Shown: positions 1-8,891 of the stretch, in pieces
How positions within the stretch are numbered: the stretch's first letter is position 1
How the letters are laid out: every line of letters begins with the position of its first letter
Origin: Bacteroidales bacterium
GTDB lineage: Bacteria > Bacteroidota > Bacteroidia > Bacteroidales > JAFGUD01
Direction of reading: 5' to 3'
Assembly (NCBI GenBank): GCA_016936595.1
Contig: JAFGXO010000125.1
Span: 1-45,066 of the forward strand
Length of the DNA stretch: 45,066 nucleotides
The notes under the pieces: model-generated
Seen by the model: only the letters and a program-made list of their open reading frames with translations
Databases searched by the model: none
What the model was told of the DNA's origin: nothing
Translations under genes and position numbers: made by a program

Positions 1-1
1 C

Positions 2-1402
2 GTAATGCACGAACGTATTGATGCAATGAACAATAACTCAATAAGCGGCAGTGGTGCAAATTTACTAAAAGACCATGTTTTTCAGTTCGATTTTCTGAAC
101 GACGATTTTTCTAAATTGCCAAAACCATTGCAAGAAATAATAAACAATCCTGAAAAACGAAAAAAATTAGTGGTTTATATTAATCCGCCTTATGCGGAAG
201 CTACTTCTGCAAAAACTGTTACGGGAACAGGACAGAATAAAGCAGGTGTTGCAAAAAATAACAAAACAAGAGAACTTTATCGTGAAAAAATAAATGGAGG
301 CTCTAACGAGATTTTTGCTCTATTTATGGTTCGCATTTATGATAAAATTCCAAATTCAATATTGGCACAATTCTCTAAACTTAAATTTGTGCAAGGAACA
401 AATTTTGCCAAATTTAGAAATTTCTTCTTGGCAAAATTTTTAAAAGGTTTTATAGTAAAAGCAAATACTTTTGACAACGTTGTTGGAAATTTTCCCATTG
501 GTTTTACCATTTGGGACAATTCCAATAAAGAAAAAATTAATCAAATTGTTTGCGACATTATTGATAACGATGGAAATAAAAGTGGAAAAAAATCTTTTTA
601 CGGCGAGTTACCCGAAAGCATAAATAAATGGATAAAGAAGTTTGATTCAAGTAATGAAAATGAATTAGGATTCTTATGCAATCCTTCTCCAGATTTTCAA
701 CATAACTCGCAGCTATATATTTCAATAAAAAAAGGAATCGAACATTTCAATTTTTGGAATTTTCAATCAGATAATTTAATAAAAGGTTGTGTCTATTTCA
801 CAGTTCGCCACTGCATTGCAGCTACTTGGCTCAACGACAGAGATCAATTTCTGTACCCCAATAAAAAATGGGAAAAGGATAAAGTGTTCCCAAATGATTG
901 TTTGGCTTTTTCATTGTTTCACGGGCAAAACCGTATTTCATCAAAAGAAGGCACAAACCACTGGATACCGTTTAGCGAAAACGAAGTAAATGCAAGAGAA
1001 AAGTTTGAAAGTAATTTTATGAGTAAATTCATAAAGGGCAAAATTAAGCCCGATGACGAAGAAAATTTATTCACGGTAAACGAACCCAAAGTTCATTACG
1101 AAGTTCCACTAAAATTTTCACCCGAAGCAACAGCCGTATTTGATGCCGGTAGAGAGCTTTGGAAATATTATCATACTAACTTTTGCGAAGTTTTGAACTT
1201 TGCAAAAGTTGAATACAACGTAAATGCTTCATTATATGACATTCGAGAGCATTTTCAGGGCAGAAATGATAAAGGAAGAATGAACAGTAAAAGTAATGAT
1301 GAAACATATATGAAACTTATAACGGCTTTAAGAGATAAATTAAAACTTTTGGCTCAAAAAATAGAACCGAAAGTTTATGAATATGGATTTTTAAAAGTAT
1401 AA
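2..1402 (+). CDS. Adenine-specific DNA methyltransferase, C-terminal part (N-terminus outside window)
   Basis: The frame is open to the left edge, so the gene begins outside the window; the first ATG (position 5) is probably internal. About 60 codons in, the sequence has NPPY (near 182-193), the catalytic motif IV of amino-methyltransferases that modify adenine N6. The SAM-binding motif I, expected upstream, is not visible. The roughly 400 residues after NPPY would hold the DNA-recognition region, as in type II and type IIG enzymes related to Eco57I. No endonuclease motif is evident in the part present, so I cannot say whether this is a stand-alone methylase or part of a restriction-modification system. 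A CPBP membrane protein starts 15 bases downstream. Methyltransferase activity is well supported; the subclass is a guess. Confidence 0.75.
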   Translation, partial: VMHERIDAMNNNSISGSGANLLKDHVFQFDFLNDDFSKLPKPLQEIINNPEKRKKLVVYINPPYAEATSAKTVTGTGQNKAGVAKNNKTRELYREKINGGSNEIFALFMVRIYDKIPNSILAQFSKLKFVQGTNFAKFRNFFLAKFLKGFIVKANTFDNVVGNFPIGFTIWDNSNKEKINQIVCDIIDNDGNKSGKKSFYGELPESINKWIKKFDSSNENELGFLCNPSPDFQHNSQLYISIKKGIEHFNFWNFQSDNLIKGCVYFTVRHCIAATWLNDRDQFLYPNKKWEKDKVFPNDCLAFSLFHGQNRISSKEGTNHWIPFSENEVNAREKFESNFMSKFIKGKIKPDDEENLFTVNEPKVHYEVPLKFSPEATAVFDAGRELWKYYHTNFCEVLNFAKVEYNVNASLYDIREHFQGRNDKGRMNSKSNDETYMKLITALRDKLKLLAQKIEPKVYEYGFLKV

Positions 1403-1417
1403 TAACGGTTACAAAAT

Positions 1418-2368
1418 ATGACTGAAGTTGGAAAAATTATCGTTGAAATTAAAGAGCATTTTAAAGCCGATTATAAATTCTCCGTTTATGCTTATGTGCT
1501 TGCTTTTACAAGCATAGGATTAATTTTAACTTATGTTTTTCATTTTGATCAAAAGGTTATTTTTAAAAATTTTGGCACAAATAGAGGCATTATAGACATA
1601 ATGATTTTTTACATATTTTCGTATTTTGCTGCATTGATACCAATTTTAATTCTTAAAAATAAAACTGAATTATTAAAATCAACTGAATTTTGGGTAAAAA
1701 CATTGATGGTTATTTTACTGTTTGGTTTTTTAACCGGATTTTCAAAATTAGATAACTTAGCAATAGCTATCGGCACAAATCAATTCGAGCAATATTATCT
1801 TGCTAATATTTTTGCTTTTACAAAAAAGATTTTTCCTCTGCTTATTTTAATGTATTTTATTAAAAAAAAATATGATAAAAAAGACACTCATTTCTACGGA
1901 TTTAGCTCTAAAGGACTCAAATTATCTCCGTATTTATTATTTCTTTTGGTAATTCTTCCACTAATTATTTTAGTTTCCTTTTTGCCCGATTTTTTAAGTT
2001 ATTATCCTCGATTTAAATTTTGGCTTTTTCCCGAAATTTTTGGTTTAAATAGTTTTATGCAAACAGTTTTTTTTGAATTGTCGTATGCCGTTTCGTTTAT
2101 TTCAACCGAATTTTTTTTCAGAGGTGTTCTTGTTATTAGTTTGGCTAAAATATTAAATAAAGAAGCTGTTTTAGCAATGGCAGTATTTTATTGTTTTTCG
2201 CATTTTGGAAAACCTGCAGGCGAAGCTATCAGTGCCATTTTTGGAGGATATATTCTTGGCGTTATTGCTTTAAATCACAAAAACATTAATGGCGGTATTA
2301 TTATACATATCGGAATTGCTATGTTAATGGAAGTTGTTTCAATGTTACAATATGTTTCTAAATTATAA
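1418..2368 (+). CDS. CPBP (Rce1-like) family intramembrane protein, possible protease
   Basis: A polytopic membrane protein of 316 residues with about eight hydrophobic segments. The C-terminal third carries the CPBP/Abi signature: motif 1 reads TEFFFRG (E231, R235), motif 2 has His262 in the CFSHFGK context, and motif 3 has His297 in HIGIA. In Rce1-type glutamic proteases motif 1 is normally EExxxR; here the first, catalytic Glu position is Thr230. The fold assignment is therefore good, but proteolytic activity is uncertain. CPBP proteins process prenylated proteins in eukaryotes and bacteriocins or signalling proteins in some bacteria; the substrate here is unknown. It follows the methyltransferase by 15 bases and ends at a bidirectional terminator shared with the convergent yitT-family gene. 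Confidence 0.8.
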   Translation: MTEVGKIIVEIKEHFKADYKFSVYAYVLAFTSIGLILTYVFHFDQKVIFKNFGTNRGIIDIMIFYIFSYFAALIPILILKNKTELLKSTEFWVKTLMVILLFGFLTGFSKLDNLAIAIGTNQFEQYYLANIFAFTKKIFPLLILMYFIKKKYDKKDTHFYGFSSKGLKLSPYLLFLLVILPLIILVSFLPDFLSYYPRFKFWLFPEIFGLNSFMQTVFFELSYAVSFISTEFFFRGVLVISLAKILNKEAVLAMAVFYCFSHFGKPAGEAISAIFGGYILGVIALNHKNINGGIIIHIGIAMLMEVVSMLQYVSKL

Positions 2369-2387
2369 AAATGCTTTTTGAAAAAAA

Positions 2388-2410
2388 ATCCCAAGAAATT
2401 TTCTTGAGAT
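2388..2410. terminator. Bidirectional hairpin terminator between convergent genes
   Basis: A hairpin with core CAAGAA (2392-2397) paired to TTCTTG (2401-2406), extended outward by three pairs past one mismatch. An A-run at 2381-2388 acts as a U-tract for the minus strand, and TTTTCTT follows on the plus side. It sits between the stop codons of the CPBP gene (+) and the yitT-family gene (-). Confidence 0.6.
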
Positions 2411-2420
2411 TTTCTTATAG

Positions 2421-3329
2421 TTATCGGCTTAAAGGTTTAAATCCGTTGCCAAGAATTTCAGATGCGTCAAAAATTGTTAAAAATGCATTCTTATCTATTT
2501 CATGAATATATTCTTTTAAAATTTCAACTTCTCGACGACTTAAAACAGTGAAAATTATTTTTTTATCCGTGTCATGGTATAAACCTTTTGCATTTATACT
2601 TGTTCCTCCTCTGTCAATATCTTTTATTATTATTTCTTTAATTTCTTCGTATTTATCCGAAATAATAATAACCGATTTGTTATGCGATAATCCTTCTAAA
2701 ACTATATCTACAACTTTGCCGGTTATAAAAATTATTATTAGTGATAGCAATGGCAAACTCCAATCTTTAAAAGCAAGAATTGTAAGTAAAACAATTGCTC
2801 CATCAACTATTATCATCAGTTGACCAAGAGGCATTTTTGTGTATTTTTCTATTATCATTGCTACAATATCACTTCCGCCCGAAGTTGCTCTTGATCTAAA
2901 TACTAAGCCTAAACCCAAGCCAATCAATAATCCGCCGTAAATTGCTGATAATAATGGTTGATTTTCTACTAATGGTTGATTTCCCCATAAATTTTCTAAA
3001 ACATCTGTAAAAATTGCTAACGAAACAAATCCTACAACGGTTTTTGCTCCAAATCGAGGGCCTAAAATTTTTGTTCCAATTATTGTTAATGGTATATCCA
3101 TTGCTAAAGCTGTTAAACCTATTGGCAATCCTTCGGGTAAAAAATCTATTAAACCCACTGTTAAATGGTGAATTATAATTGATATGCCATATACTCCTCC
3201 GGGGGCAAATTTATATGGCGATATAAAAAATACATATCCTACCGCCATTGTAAATGCTCCAATTAAAATTAAGCTGTAAGCTAATATCCAATCCTTAGAT
3301 AGAAATTTTTCTTTTGTTATTATTTTCAT
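2421..3329 (-). CDS. YitT family membrane protein (DUF161 + DUF2179)
   Basis: 302 residues. The N-terminal two thirds are hydrophobic, with about five or six membrane segments and glycine-rich turns typical of the YitT/DUF161 domain (for example FKFAPGG-like YKFAPGG near residue 41 and RATSGGSD near residue 148). The C-terminal 80 or so residues form a soluble DUF2179-type domain with the conserved GGTSINAKGLY-like stretch. YitT proteins are common and their transport role is unproven; I assign no substrate. It is a single-gene unit with its own promoter-like sequence at 3382-3411 and a shared terminator downstream. The family call is confident; the function is not known. Confidence 0.88.
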   Translation of the reverse strand: MKIITKEKFLSKDWILAYSLILIGAFTMAVGYVFFISPYKFAPGGVYGISIIIHHLTVGLIDFLPEGLPIGLTALAMDIPLTIIGTKILGPRFGAKTVVGFVSLAIFTDVLENLWGNQPLVENQPLLSAIYGGLLIGLGLGLVFRSRATSGGSDIVAMIIEKYTKMPLGQLMIIVDGAIVLLTILAFKDWSLPLLSLIIIFITGKVVDIVLEGLSHNKSVIIISDKYEEIKEIIIKDIDRGGTSINAKGLYHDTDKKIIFTVLSRREVEILKEYIHEIDKNAFLTIFDASEILGNGFKPLSR

Positions 3330-3381
3330 AATATCTTGATTTTAAGTGTTTTAATTTAAAAAAAGTTAAAATTGCAAGCCG

Positions 3382-3411
3382 CAAATGTAATTTTAAAAAT
3401 TAAATGACCAA
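3382..3411 (-). promoter_or_regulatory. Bacteroidota-type promoter for the yitT-family gene
   Basis: On the minus strand, TTG (3411-3409), a 19-base spacer, then TACATTTG (3389-3382), matching the TTG-N19-TAnnTTTG form of the primary Bacteroidota sigma factor. The expected start of transcription is about 50 bases before the ATG at 3329. Confidence 0.65.
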
Positions 3412-3512
3412 GTGATTTTTTGCAACTTTTAAAATTTCTTGAATCTTATGTTATCAAATACTTGTAAATTCAAATTATCAAAAAAAAAATATAAAACATT
3501 AATTTATTTATT

Positions 3513-6029
3513 ATGAAAAAAACACTAATTTTTGTGTCTATTATTTTGTTTTCTATTGTTTCATTTGCTCAACAACATATCATTAGTTTTGAAGTAATGA
3601 ACAAATCAGAAATCTCTAAGCTTCCTCATTATTTAAGTATCGATAATGTTTCCGGAAATGTAGTAACCGCATATCTTACTGAAGATAATTTGCAAAATTT
3701 TGCAAAATTAGGATATAGTTTTCGGGAAGTTGACCATCCTGCAAAGGGTAAAGTATTAAATATGGCAACTACAACTGCCCAAATGGCAAATTGGGACAGG
3801 TATCCTACTTACGAAGTATATGTTCAAATGATGAATGATTTTGTTACTAATTATCCCGATTTATGTCAGCTTGTTTCTATTGGAACAACCGTTGAAGGAC
3901 GTCAACTTCTTGTGTTGAAAATTTCTGATAACGTTGCTAATCACGAAGCCGAGCCTGAATATTTTTACACAAGTACAATGCACGGCGATGAAACAACAGG
4001 CTTTGTGCTTATGCTTCGCTTAATTGATTATCTGCTTTCAAATTACGGAACCGATCCTGATGCAACTCATATTGTTGATAATTTTGAGCTGTATATTAAT
4101 CCTGATGCTAATCCTGATGGTACTTATCATGGTGGAAATAGTTCTGTTTCGGGAGCTCAAAGATATAACGCTAACAATGAAGACTTAAATCGTGATTTTC
4201 CTTATCCTCTTGGTGCAAATGCTCCATATCAACCCGAAACTCAAGATATGATGGATTTTGCTTCGGCTCATAATTTTGTTATGTCGGCTAATTTTCATGG
4301 TGGAGCCGAAGTTATGAATTACCCTTGGGATTGTTGGAACTCGGCTCAAAACACTCATGCCGACGATATTTGGTTTTATCATGTTTGTTCTGATTATGTG
4401 CAATCTGCACGAATTTATAATTCTTCGTACATGACAAGTGTTGTTCCAAGTGGTGTTACCGAAGGTGCCGACTGGTATTATGCTGATGGTTCTCGACAGG
4501 ACTATATGACCTACTTCCAAAATTGTAGAGAAGTAACAATTGAATTATCTAATACTAAACTTTTATCAACCGATGAATTACCAACTTTTTGGACTATGAA
4601 TAAACAATCCTTGATTGATTTTATTATAGCTGCCGAATATGGAATTAATGGAACAGTAAAAAACGTGAACGGCGACCCACTTCCGGCAAAAATTGAAATT
4701 GTTGGTCATGATCAAGATAATTCTGAAGTTTATACCGATCCCGTTAATGGTGATTATTACAGACCTATTGCTCCCGGTACTTATAATGTAACTTATTCTT
4801 CTGAAGGCTATATTTCTCAAACTCATAGTATTACGGTTTCTGACTATGGAGTTACTCAAATTAATAATGTCATTTTGTTACAAGCGGCTCAAGTTACTTT
4901 AACCGGAACTGTTATTGATGCCATTACATCGCTTCCTCTACAAGGTGTTATGATTAGTTTTTTAAACACCACAATTAGTGATGTTGAAACTGATGTAAAT
5001 GGACATTACTCAATTACTATTGCCGAAAATGAATACTCAATTCAAGCATCAAAATTCGGTTATTCATCTTCTGTTGTTACTCAAACAATTACTGCCTATA
5101 ACAATGTTGTTGATTTTGCTCTTTTAACTTCTGATGCTATTGATTTTGAAACTGAAATTCCTACTGAAATTACATTTAGCGGAAATGCCGATTGGTTCAG
5201 AACTACCGACCAGGCTTATGAAGGTGCTTATTCTATTAAATCAGGTGATATTTCTGATAATCAAACTTCTGTAATGACCTTAACAGCAACAACTTCTGCC
5301 GGAACTATTAGTTTCTATAAAAAAGTTTCTTCTGAAGGTGGTTGGGATAAATTATTGTTTTCAATTGATGGAACTCAAATGAATGAATGGTCTGGAGAGG
5401 TAAGTTGGTCGCTAGAATCTTTTGTGATAACTGAAGGATCTCACACTTTTGCTTGGTCGTATGAAAAAGATGGATCTGTAAGTGAAGGAGACGATTGTGC
5501 TTGGGTTGATTATATCGAACTACCTTCGGAACAACCAGCTTCTTTTGATGTAACTTTTAATGTTTCAAGCAGCGGTACTCCAATTCAAGATGCTTCAATT
5601 AGTTTAACCGGATATGGTTTAGGTAATACAAATACAAATGGCGAATATATTTTTAATAATGTTTATCAAGCTACCGATAGTATTGCATATACCGTAAGCG
5701 CTACGGGTTATTATGCTGTGTCAGGAAAAGTATTTGTTGATGCAAACATTACCGAAAATGTAAATCTCTCAGTTAATGCCTCTGTTAATACAATTTTTGA
5801 TAACATTGAGCTTTATCCTAATCCAACAAAAGGTATAATAAATCTTAACCTTCCTGTTCAAAATGGAGTTATTCAGCTTCTTTCTGTTACAGGAAAAATA
5901 ATAAAAACTATTAACGTTAACTCAAAAAATCAAATATTAAATCTCTCTGATCAACCCGAAGGAATTTATCTTGTTAAATTTTATTCTGATAATAATATTT
6001 ATATTGAAAAAATAGTTCTTCAAAAATAA
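3513..6029 (+). CDS. Secreted M14 zinc carboxypeptidase with T9SS sorting domain
   Basis: 838 residues with an N-terminal signal peptide ending near SFAQQ. Residues about 95-375 form an M14 metallocarboxypeptidase domain. The zinc ligands are His157 and Glu160 in MHGDE and His262 in FHGG, and the catalytic Glu344 lies in TIELSNT; the spacing matches the carboxypeptidase A/T pattern. Two carboxypeptidase-regulatory-like beta domains follow (about 378-540), then a jelly-roll-like region with an EGDDCAWVDYIE stretch near residue 655, another beta domain, and a C-terminal T9SS type A sorting domain (about 765-838, LYPNPTKG then GIYLVKF). It is expected to be secreted through the outer membrane and trim peptides from their C-termini. 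No TAnnTTTG promoter was seen in the 180 bases upstream. Confidence 0.93.
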   Translation: MKKTLIFVSIILFSIVSFAQQHIISFEVMNKSEISKLPHYLSIDNVSGNVVTAYLTEDNLQNFAKLGYSFREVDHPAKGKVLNMATTTAQMANWDRYPTYEVYVQMMNDFVTNYPDLCQLVSIGTTVEGRQLLVLKISDNVANHEAEPEYFYTSTMHGDETTGFVLMLRLIDYLLSNYGTDPDATHIVDNFELYINPDANPDGTYHGGNSSVSGAQRYNANNEDLNRDFPYPLGANAPYQPETQDMMDFASAHNFVMSANFHGGAEVMNYPWDCWNSAQNTHADDIWFYHVCSDYVQSARIYNSSYMTSVVPSGVTEGADWYYADGSRQDYMTYFQNCREVTIELSNTKLLSTDELPTFWTMNKQSLIDFIIAAEYGINGTVKNVNGDPLPAKIEIVGHDQDNSEVYTDPVNGDYYRPIAPGTYNVTYSSEGYISQTHSITVSDYGVTQINNVILLQAAQVTLTGTVIDAITSLPLQGVMISFLNTTISDVETDVNGHYSITIAENEYSIQASKFGYSSSVVTQTITAYNNVVDFALLTSDAIDFETEIPTEITFSGNADWFRTTDQAYEGAYSIKSGDISDNQTSVMTLTATTSAGTISFYKKVSSEGGWDKLLFSIDGTQMNEWSGEVSWSLESFVITEGSHTFAWSYEKDGSVSEGDDCAWVDYIELPSEQPASFDVTFNVSSSGTPIQDASISLTGYGLGNTNTNGEYIFNNVYQATDSIAYTVSATGYYAVSGKVFVDANITENVNLSVNASVNTIFDNIELYPNPTKGIINLNLPVQNGVIQLLSVTGKIIKTINVNSKNQILNLSDQPEGIYLVKFYSDNNIYIEKIVLQK

Positions 6030-6049
6030 ATTCACTTTAATTTCATAAT

Positions 6050-6083
6050 AAAAAAGCTGATAAAATGATTGTCAGCTTTTTTT
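6050..6083. terminator. Bidirectional intrinsic terminator
   Basis: AAAAAAGCTGA (6050-6060) pairs perfectly with TCAGCTTTTTT (6072-6082) across an 11-base loop. The flanking A- and T-runs let it work in both directions, for the M14 peptidase gene (+) and the PorV/PorQ-family gene (-). Confidence 0.85.
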
Positions 6084-6108
6084 CATTTTTAAAAAAATAA
6101 TGTAAAAA

Positions 6109-7197
6109 TTAAAATTTATAACTTAAAGAAAAAATGTGAGAGTATAAAGAAATTGCTTGATTAGCAACATCGGTTAAAGCATAATCTAAATAAAATCCAT
6201 AAAAAACTAAACCAACTCCAATACTCGGCACAAAATCCAATGATTTTTCTTTAAAATAATCTTCGGTTTCAGTATTGTTTGAAAAATTGGGGATAAGTTG
6301 AAAGTTATTTACTCCACTTCTTACAAAAAGAATTTTTTTATAATTAAATTCAAGACCTAATTGAGGGTAAAAACTTATCGGATTAAAACTTACTAAAGCG
6401 TTTCTTTTACCATCAAAAGTAAAATTTAAATCTAATTCGGTTTGTAAACCTGTTTTATCCGAAAATGAAAAATACCTTGCAACTCCTGAATTTAAAATTG
6501 GCATAGTAAGTTCAATTGCATTTTCAGGAATTTCGTTATCGGTTTGTTCAAAAACAGCAATTACTTCAGGACTTAAACTGTAAAACCACCCCGAAAAAGT
6601 TGTAGTTGCATTTAATAAATTTGTTCCAAAATGCCATTTGTTCTTAACATATTGCAAACCAATATCTAAACCAAAACCATAAGCTTTTGCAAATTCACCC
6701 TGATTTCGGAAAATTATTTTTGCATTTGCTCCAACATTTAAGCCCGAAATTCTTGTTTTTTTGCCAAAAGCAAGCATCATTGCATAATCCGAAACCGAAA
6801 AAAGTTCAATTCTGTCGTAGTTTATATTCCCATTTTCATCAAATAAAAATAAAGTATTCTGAATATTGTCAATTCCCAATCTAACAACCGATAGCGAAAC
6901 ACCCATGCTGTCGTTTAATTTATATGATATGCCTCCAAAATCGTACTTTGTAAGTCCTGCGTAATACTCTGAATGCATTATAGAAAATTCATAGTCATTT
7001 TGCAAATTACTTAAACCTGCCGAATTATAATAGCCCGATGAATAGTCATTTACAGAAGCAACAATACTGTTTCCTAACGATAAATTGCGGGCACTAATTC
7101 CAATATTTAAAAAATCATTACTATATCTTAAAACCTGCGAAAACATAATGTTCGTTACCGAAATTAGTATAAACGATAAAAATAGTTTTTTTTGCAT
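6109..7197 (-). CDS. PorV/PorQ-family outer-membrane beta-barrel protein
   Basis: 362 residues with a signal peptide ending near NIMFSQ. The mature start has the family signature: a segment NIGISARNLSLGNS followed by an NSAGLSNLQN stretch, then alternating amphipathic strands typical of a 14-strand FadL-like barrel. It ends in an aromatic residue (SLSYKF), as outer-membrane barrels do. PorV and PorQ work with PorU and PorZ in the attachment complex that releases T9SS cargo at the cell surface. I cannot tell from sequence alone whether this is PorQ itself or a paralogue of unknown role. Its position next to a T9SS cargo gene fits but does not prove a link. It is divergent from pssA with 49 bases between them. 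Confidence 0.75.
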   Translation of the reverse strand: MQKKLFLSFILISVTNIMFSQVLRYSNDFLNIGISARNLSLGNSIVASVNDYSSGYYNSAGLSNLQNDYEFSIMHSEYYAGLTKYDFGGISYKLNDSMGVSLSVVRLGIDNIQNTLFLFDENGNINYDRIELFSVSDYAMMLAFGKKTRISGLNVGANAKIIFRNQGEFAKAYGFGLDIGLQYVKNKWHFGTNLLNATTTFSGWFYSLSPEVIAVFEQTDNEIPENAIELTMPILNSGVARYFSFSDKTGLQTELDLNFTFDGKRNALVSFNPISFYPQLGLEFNYKKILFVRSGVNNFQLIPNFSNNTETEDYFKEKSLDFVPSIGVGLVFYGFYLDYALTDVANQAISLYSHIFSLSYKF

Positions 7198-7215
7198 ATC
7201 AATATTTTTTTTTCC

Positions 7216-7236
7216 TTTGTATTCATAAAATACAAA
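7216..7236. repeat. 8-bp inverted repeat in divergent porV/Q-family / pssA intergenic region
   Basis: TTTGTATT (7216-7223) and AATACAAA (7229-7236) are exact reverse complements around a 5-base centre. The dyad lies in the 49-base gap between two divergent genes, where an operator or overlapping promoters would be expected. It may simply reflect two oppositely oriented -7-like elements. Confidence 0.4.
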
Positions 7237-7246
7237 AATAACAAAA

Positions 7247-7954
7247 TTGAATAAACTTATAATTCCAAACGCAATAACATCGCTTAATATTTTAAGCGGT
7301 TCTCTGTCTATTTATATATCATTAACACATCACGATTTATTGCACATAGCTGCTGCCTTAATAATCTTGGGATCCGTTTTCGACTTTTTAGACGGATTTA
7401 CAGCACGTTTGCTAAACGCACAATCAGAATTTGGAAAGCAAATGGACTCATTTTCCGACCTCGTAAGCTTTGGCCTTGCTCCGGCATTTATTATGTTAAA
7501 CTTAATTAAAAGTAATTCTTCAAATGAATACCTGCAATTTATTGCACTCATAATAATTGTTTTTTCAGCTATTAGGCTTTCTATTTTTAATATCACAAAC
7601 CAAAAAACAGAATTTACCGGACTTCCAACTCCTGCATTTGCTTTACTGATTGCCTCAATTCCTCTTGCAGGAAAAATTCAGCAAAATCTACTACACATTA
7701 ATATATATACAGTAATGTCTAATATTTACGTTTTATTTTTCATAACAATCTTTTTTAGTGTTTTATTAATCTCAAAAATAAAACTATTTTCCTTAAAATT
7801 TAAGAATTTTATATATAAGGAAAATAAATTAAGATATATATTTTTGATGTTTAGTGTTTTATTGATTGTTTTATTTTCTGTTTCTTCTGTTTTTATAATT
7901 ATTCCGTTTTACATAATAGCTTCATTAATTTTTATTGAACAAAAAAAAGCTTAA
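7247..7954 (+). CDS. pssA: CDP-diacylglycerol-serine O-phosphatidyltransferase
   Basis: 235 residues. The CDP-alcohol phosphotransferase motif is complete: D46-x2-D49-G50-x2-A53-R54-x8-G63-x3-D67-x3-D71. The remainder is hydrophobic, with about seven membrane segments. The enzyme joins CDP-diacylglycerol and serine to make phosphatidylserine, the precursor of phosphatidylethanolamine, at the inner membrane. The size and N-terminus (PNAITSLNILSG-like) match PssA of Bacteroidota rather than PgsA. Translation starts at TTG (7247); this is the only start that places the conserved N-terminus correctly, and no Shine-Dalgarno sequence is visible. xerC starts 58 bases downstream. Confidence 0.9.
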   Translation: MNKLIIPNAITSLNILSGSLSIYISLTHHDLLHIAAALIILGSVFDFLDGFTARLLNAQSEFGKQMDSFSDLVSFGLAPAFIMLNLIKSNSSNEYLQFIALIIIVFSAIRLSIFNITNQKTEFTGLPTPAFALLIASIPLAGKIQQNLLHINIYTVMSNIYVLFFITIFFSVLLISKIKLFSLKFKNFIYKENKLRYIFLMFSVLLIVLFSVSSVFIIIPFYIIASLIFIEQKKA

Positions 7955-8012
7955 TTTTTTTGTATTTTAGCTAAAATTGTTTTAATTTTATTGCAGAATT
8001 TCAACTATTTTA

Positions 8013-8876
8013 ATGCTCAATAACTTTAAAAAATACTTGCTTTTAGAAAAGCGATATTCATCACACACTTCAATTGCTTATCTTAAAGATATTGAACAAC
8101 TTTACGAATATGTTAAGGTAAATCCTGATGAAATAATTTCAGATTCAAATATTATTAGAAATTGGATTGTATATTTAATGGAAAATAATATCAGTAAAAA
8201 AACAGTAAATAGAAAAATTTCCGCCCTTAAAACTTTCTACAGATATTTAATAAGGCAAAATCTAATTGAATATAGTCCTTTAGATAAAATAACTTCTCCA
8301 AAAATGCCTAAAAGACTACCTGAATTTATTCCCGAATCCGATTTTGATAATTTTAAAAATTTATTTCCCGATAATTTTTCAGGTTTAAGAGATCAGTTAA
8401 TTATTGAAATACTGTATTTAACAGGAATCAGACGATCAGAATTAATCAATCTAAATAATAACAGCATTGATTTTTCTAATAAACAAATTAAAGTTTTAGG
8501 GAAAAGACAAAAAGAACGAATTGTGCCAATAACTGATTATTTGGCCGATCAAATTTTAAAGTATAATAATTTTAAAAAAGGATTAAAAAGTTTTGATAAA
8601 ATGGCATTAATTTTGACAGATAAAGGAAAACCTGTTTACGATAGTTTTATTTATCGAACCGTAAAAAAATATTTGAGCAAAATGACTACAATTGAAAAAA
8701 AGAGTCCGCATACTCTCAGACATACTTTTGCAACGCATCTCTTAAATAATGGAGCCGATTTAAATGCCATAAAAGAACTTCTCGGACATTCAAATTTATC
8801 GGCAACACAAATATATACCCACAATACTTTTGAAAAATTAAACGAAATTTATAAACAAGCTCATCCTCGAGCATAA
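8013..8876 (+). CDS. xerC: Tyrosine recombinase XerC/XerD
   Basis: 287 residues: an N-terminal SAM-like core-binding domain (1-95) and a C-terminal catalytic domain. All active-site residues are present: Arg140 (TGIRRSE), Lys164 (GKRQKER), His233 and Arg236 (HTLRHT), His259 (LGHSN) and nucleophile Tyr268 (QIYTH). The C-terminus KQAHPRA is the Xer-family ending. Xer enzymes resolve chromosome dimers at dif; I prefer xerC over xerD from the ending and from its place directly before hpf, an arrangement I recall from other Bacteroidota. It is not a phage integrase: there is no att site, excisionase or phage gene nearby. Confidence 0.88.
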   Translation: MLNNFKKYLLLEKRYSSHTSIAYLKDIEQLYEYVKVNPDEIISDSNIIRNWIVYLMENNISKKTVNRKISALKTFYRYLIRQNLIEYSPLDKITSPKMPKRLPEFIPESDFDNFKNLFPDNFSGLRDQLIIEILYLTGIRRSELINLNNNSIDFSNKQIKVLGKRQKERIVPITDYLADQILKYNNFKKGLKSFDKMALILTDKGKPVYDSFIYRTVKKYLSKMTTIEKKSPHTLRHTFATHLLNNGADLNAIKELLGHSNLSATQIYTHNTFEKLNEIYKQAHPRA

Positions 8877-8880
8877 AAAC

Positions 8881-8888
8881 AAGGAGGG
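8881..8888 (+). promoter_or_regulatory. Strong Shine-Dalgarno sequence before hpf
   Basis: AAGGAGGG lies 3 bases upstream of the hpf ATG. It is the only extended purine-rich ribosome binding site noticed before a gene in this window; the other starts are preceded by AT-rich sequence, as usual in Bacteroidota. It decides the hpf start. Confidence 0.75.
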
Positions 8889-8891
8889 ATT

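Noticed and set aside
8013-8876. Integrase of a mobile element
   Set aside because: The Xer-type length, C-terminus and position before hpf point to a housekeeping recombinase; there are no att sites, excisionase or cargo genes.
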